Of a DNA stretch of 7,917 nt, positions 5,634-7,917 are shown piece by piece. This stretch comes from Candidatus Bathyarchaeota archaeon (GTDB lineage: Archaea > Thermoproteota > Bathyarchaeia > Bathyarchaeales > WUQV01), in contig WUQV01000207.1 of the NCBI GenBank assembly GCA_009889585.1, positions 1 through 7,917 of the forward strand, read 5' to 3'. Made by a program: the position numbers and the translations under genes. The notes beneath the pieces are model-generated. The model worked only from the letters and a program-made list of their open reading frames with translations, ran no database searches and was not told where the DNA came from. Position 1 is the stretch's first letter. Each line of letters starts with the position of its first letter.

Positions 5634-5777
5634 AGGGGCTAAAGCCCTATGAAAAGCTCCCGATGAACCCAGAGGGCGATGAGGCTCAAGGGTTACGTAC
5701 GTCTATGAAAGGCTACGTAACTCGGAACCTGATGGCTGGGCGGGAACCCATCTCGCCGTGCGGAGGCTTCGACCAAG
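5634..5777 (+). ncRNA. Candidate structured RNA, family unknown
   Basis: Gene-free, GC-rich and full of helices, between two AT-rich flanks. Stems seen: GGGC/GCCC (5636-5639, 5644-5647); AGCTC with GAGGCT (5655-5659, 5681-5686, one bulge) enclosing CCC-AGA-GGG (5668-5676) flanked on both sides by CGATGA; GGGTTACGTA/TACGTAACTC (about 5690-5699, 5713-5722, with a G-U pair); GATGG/CCATC (5731-5735, 5748-5752). CCCAG (5668-5672) could also pair with CTGGG (5736-5740) as a pseudoknot. Boxes of the form NNATGA recur at 5648, 5661, 5678 and 5703, and CTGATGG at 5729. A TATA-like CTTTTTAA (5614-5621) is about 25-30 bases upstream and a T-run (5781-5784) follows. It could be a small RNA or a leader of the next gene. 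I cannot match it to RNase P, SRP, C/D or H/ACA RNA. The plus strand is inferred from the TATA and T-run. Confidence 0.4.
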
Positions 5778-5836
5778 GCCTTTTAAAGATCGCCATAAAG
5801 CTTATGCTCTAAGCCCAATTACCTAAGCGGGTCAAA

Positions 5837-6127
5837 ATGATCATGATCGACTTGGGGTTGGCGATAGCCGTAGTTGGGGTCATGTTATCACTCGTAATAG
5901 GGTAGACTTCGATCTATAATGGCAAAAGGGCTAGGGAGCTCATCGAGTTTATGCAAAAGTCGATATAAGACTTGATTAAAGAGGAGTCGAGGTTAACTAG
6001 GGAGCTTATTGAGAAGGGATTTAAGGCAACGCGTGAGTTAATTAAGTAAGAGTCAAGGTTGACGAAAGAGATCCTAGATAGGATGGATAGAAAGCTAGAT
6101 GCGATTTTTAATGCATTAAGGCGATAA
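5837..6127 (+). pseudogene. Membrane-anchored coiled-coil protein with three in-frame stops
   Basis: A single frame of 96 codons from ATG 5837 to TAA 6125, without any frameshift, interrupted by TAG at 5903, TAA at 5966 and TAA at 6047. It opens with one membrane helix (LGLAIAVVGVMLSLVIG, residues 6-22), then a short basic stretch NGKRAREL, then a long heptad coiled coil built of two similar units: DLIKEESRLTRELIEKGF and ELIK-stop-ESRLTKEILDRM. Comparing the units, the third stop stands where the first unit has glutamate (GAA to TAA would do it), and the second stop also sits where glutamate would suit. The layout resembles small archaeal proteins that hang a coiled coil from the membrane; no function can be given. 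Read normally only a 22-residue peptide is made. Stop read-through or assembly error are less likely alternatives. Confidence 0.65.
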
Positions 6128-6155
6128 GCTCGTTTTAAAGCTATAAGGAGCTGGC

Positions 6156-6266
6156 AAGAGGCGGGAGCAAGAAGCTTTGATCTTGGAGTTATTAAGACGA
6201 TTAACAATCAAGGAAGATTTTGACTATGTCAGCTCTTTACGACATCCTTTAGGTCGGAAGGTTTAG
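6156..6266 (+). pseudogene. Short remnant gene, start codon apparently lost
   Basis: Frame 3 from 6147 to TAG 6264-6266 reads KRREQEALILELLRRLTIKE then DFDYVSSLRHPLGRKV, which looks like a genuine small, charged helical protein. An AAGGAG ribosome site (6145-6150) stands five bases ahead of an AAG (6156) where one would expect ATG; a single base change would explain this. TTG codons at 6174 and 6180 are the only standard starts left. Family not recognised. It sits between two other damaged genes on the same strand. Confidence 0.4.
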
Positions 6267-6271
6267 GCAAG

Positions 6272-6279
6272 ATTTAAAT
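6272..6279 (+). promoter_or_regulatory. TATA box for the retropepsin-like gene
   Basis: ATTTAAAT lies about 50 bases ahead of the ATG at 6323 and would start transcription near 6303, giving a leader of some 20 bases. Based on pattern and distance only. Confidence 0.4.
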
Positions 6280-6322
6280 GCACCTCTAAACAGCATGCAT
6301 GGGAAAGCAATGAAGCCTGAGT

Positions 6323-6690
6323 ATGCAAGTCGCGGATGTGGAGCTTAAGCATGCTGATAAGTCCATCATGATTAAGGCACTTGTGGATACTGGCGCGAGT
6401 AAAAGCGTGATCTCCAAGAGGCTCATGGATGAGCTCAATGCTTTTATCCCTTAAGGAGGCCCTACGAGCTTAGAACAGCGGATGAGGAGGGGAGGCTAAA
6501 GATCATCGGCAGGTACATAGTCGACGTGGTATTTCAAGGGGTTGACGTGCCAGGTGGAGCGGTGTTTGAAGTTGCTGAAAACCTAAGAAGGGATGTAGAG
6601 CTCATCATAGGCAGGCCTGAGATAGACACGTGGGATATTGTATTCACACTTGAGGGGCCTAAGCCTAGGAAAGTCCTCCATACAATTTGA
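6323..6690 (+). pseudogene. Retropepsin-like aspartic protease, broken by one frameshift
   Basis: The first part (ATG 6323, 43 codons, stop TAA 6452) reads VELKHADKSIMIKALVDTGA and SKSVISKRLMDELNAFIP. LVDTGAS is the catalytic DTG motif of clan AA aspartic proteases, with the following helix. The match continues in the -1 frame from 6451: LRRPYELRTADEEGRLKIIG, then VFQGVDVPGGAVFEV, then DVELIIGRPEIDTWDIVF, ending at TGA 6688. The ELIIGRPEID stretch is the usual hydrophobic-G second motif of this fold. Joined, the product is about 122 aa, normal for the small archaeal members, which act as dimers; their substrates are unknown. One lost base in the CCC run at 6448-6450 (ATCCCTTAAGG) would explain the break, so a sequencing error in a homopolymer is possible, though the two genes before it are also damaged. 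Confidence 0.75.
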
Positions 6691-6844
6691 GATATTATGA
6701 CTTTATCACATAGCCTCGGTGAGGAAGCCCCTGATTTCATTCTAAAGACGGATCCCATCAGGCCTTATATCCTCAATTTCATTCTTCCCTTGGGCAAGAG
6801 CATAGCCATATAAGTTCAATCCACCTTTTTCATCTCACATAATC

Positions 6845-6852
6845 CTTATAAG
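6845..6852 (+). promoter_or_regulatory. TATA box of the aminotransferase gene
   Basis: CTTATAAG, identical in core to the thermosome box. Transcription would start near 6872-6878, only about ten bases before the TTG at 6884 and about 55 before the ATG at 6929. Confidence 0.55.
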
Positions 6853-6883
6853 CTCTTTTTGGTTAATTAGTATTGATGGTAAA

Positions 6884-7917
6884 TTGGAGACAACTAAACA
6901 AATTTTGGACTTAGATAAGGAGTACATTATGCCATGTATTCCAACGCGCGTGCCCATAGTGCTCGTGGAGGGCAAAGGTGCCATCCTAAAGGATTTAGAT
7001 GGTCGAGAGTACATCGACTGTTTTTCTGGCATAGCCGTTACCAACATCGGACATTGCCACCCGAAGGTCTTAAGGGCTATACAGGAGCAGGTTGTAAAGC
7101 TTATGCACGTCTCCAGCCTATATTATAACGTTCCAATGGCAAGGCTTGCGGAAAAGCTCGCTAAAATATGCCCGGAGGGGTTGAAGAAATCCTTTTTCTG
7201 TAATAGCGGTGCAGAAGCAGTTGAAGGTGCAATAAAGTTATCTAAGAAGTATGCGATAAGGCAGGGGAAAGCTGGCTCGCAAGTAATCTCCTTGGAGTGC
7301 TCCTTTCACGGTCGAACGGCATTAGCCTTAACCCTTACCGGCCAAAGGAAGTATAAGGTAAACCTTGGGAACTTTGCTAACGTCCCTGGCATCGTCTACG
7401 CACCAGCACCTTATTGTTATCGTTGTCAACTAAGATATCCAGAATGTGATATATGGTGTGCAAGGTCACTAGAGGACATCATAGAGACCCATACGACAGG
7501 CGATATAGCAGCCATCATCGTCGAGCCGATAATGGGCGAGGGAGGGATAATCGTACCGCCGGATGAATACCTGCCTGAGGTTCAGAAGATATGCAAAGAA
7601 CGCGAAATTCTCCTGATCGTAGATGAGGTTCAAACGGGGTTCGGTAGGACGGGGAAGATGTTCGCATGTGAACATTGGGGCATAAGGCCGGACGTAATGA
7701 CCATGGCCAAGGCGTTAGGAGGGGGATTGCCGATAGGGGCGTTCATAGCCAAGGATGAGGTGGCGTCGGCCTTCAGCCCTGGCGATCACTTCTCCACGTT
7801 CGGAGGAAACCCCGTCTGTTGCGCCGCAGCCTTAGCTAACATAGAGGCGTTAATGGAGGAGAGAATGCCTGAAAGGGCTGCTGAACTTGGGAAATACGTT
7901 ATCGAAAGGTTAAGCGA
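6884..7917 (+). CDS. Class III PLP-dependent aminotransferase (3' end outside window)
   Basis: Moves an amino group between an amino acid and a 2-oxo acid; relatives include acetylornithine, 4-aminobutyrate and alanine-glyoxylate aminotransferases. About 344 residues are in view of a family length near 430-450. Motifs: GIAVTNIGHCHPKV near the N-terminus, FCNSGAEA (105-112) for phosphate binding, FHGRT (141-145), VDEVQTGFGRTG (246-257) with the PLP-nitrogen aspartate D247, the Schiff-base lysine in MAKALGGGLPIGAF (K276), and FSTFGGNP (303-310). A cysteine set C178, C181, C188, C192 lies in the segment YCYRCQLRYPECDIWCARS, of a kind seen in the GABA/AGXT2-like branch rather than ArgD, so a broad or GABA-type enzyme is more likely than ArgD. 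Start: TTG 6884 keeps ILDLDKEYIMPC, which resembles the N-terminus of relatives; ATG 6929 has an excellent AAGGAG (6916-6921) but lies inside that conserved part. The substrate is not certain. Confidence 0.92.
   Translation, partial: METTKQILDLDKEYIMPCIPTRVPIVLVEGKGAILKDLDGREYIDCFSGIAVTNIGHCHPKVLRAIQEQVVKLMHVSSLYYNVPMARLAEKLAKICPEGLKKSFFCNSGAEAVEGAIKLSKKYAIRQGKAGSQVISLECSFHGRTALALTLTGQRKYKVNLGNFANVPGIVYAPAPYCYRCQLRYPECDIWCARSLEDIIETHTTGDIAAIIVEPIMGEGGIIVPPDEYLPEVQKICKEREILLIVDEVQTGFGRTGKMFACEHWGIRPDVMTMAKALGGGLPIGAFIAKDEVASAFSPGDHFSTFGGNPVCCAAALANIEALMEERMPERAAELGKYVIERLS

Noticed and set aside
5678..5732. C/D box RNA from GCGATGA to CTGA
   Set aside because: Length fits, but no D' box, and the guide region is tied up in a 10-pair hairpin.
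5677..5740. Fluoride (crcB) riboswitch
   Set aside because: GGGCGATGAGGC and CTGATGGC match core words, but the strand that should close P1 right after the loop is missing and no fluoride exporter follows.
5914..6207. 97-codon minus-strand open frame
   Set aside because: It is the mirror of the coiled-coil pseudogene; its leucine/serine-rich reading is what the reverse of a Glu/Lys/Arg coiled coil gives.
6697..6813. 38-codon frame starting MTLSHSLGEEAPDF
   Set aside because: No good ribosome site, no recognised family, and low-complexity end; probably chance.

Overview
The window reads as a chromosomal piece of a thermophilic archaeon. The evidence is an archaeal-type UMP kinase, a group II chaperonin (thermosome) next to RNA polymerase subunit K, a tRNA-Leu of archaeal build, TATA boxes of the TTTATAAG type 25-30 bases ahead of several genes, and GTG/TTG starts. 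A TACK-type lineage is plausible but cannot be fixed from the sequence alone.

Layout. 1-92: probable tail of an IS200/IS605-type TnpB gene with the right-end hairpin of the element. It abuts the intact UMP kinase gene pyrH (95-766). 767-1703 holds no intact gene, but it contains a badly decayed LAGLIDADG homing endonuclease (about 1103-1465). 1704-1816 is tRNA-Leu(CAA), with an unexpected 25-base insert in the D-loop. 1841-3302 carries a nucleotidyltransferase-fold protein (361 aa) and a small coiled-coil protein (95 aa). This pair is closed at 3327-3379 by a lone 3' half of another leucine-type tRNA, so it sits between a whole tRNA-Leu and a tRNA-Leu half, as an integrated cassette would.

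3579-5512 is a minus-strand housekeeping block: thermosome subunit followed by rpoK. The rpoK reading frame has no ATG, GTG or TTG that would include its conserved N-terminal motif. Divergent from the thermosome promoter lies a 140-base stretch rich in helices and GATGA-like boxes (5634-5777), a candidate structured RNA of unknown family.

5837-6690 is a run of three consecutive damaged small genes on the plus strand: a membrane-anchored coiled-coil protein with three in-frame stops, a 36-codon remnant whose start codon appears lost, and a retropepsin-like aspartic protease with one frameshift. The window ends inside a class III (PLP) aminotransferase (6884 to beyond 7917).

Overall, housekeeping genes (pyrH, tRNA-Leu, thermosome, rpoK, aminotransferase) alternate with scars of mobile or selfish DNA and decaying accessory genes. 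The points most worth a second look are the rpoK start, the odd tRNA-Leu with its neighbouring cassette and half-tRNA, the TnpB end feeding into pyrH, and the candidate RNA at 5634-5777. I did not find a clear complete new multi-gene system; the nucleotidyltransferase plus coiled-coil pair is the nearest candidate.
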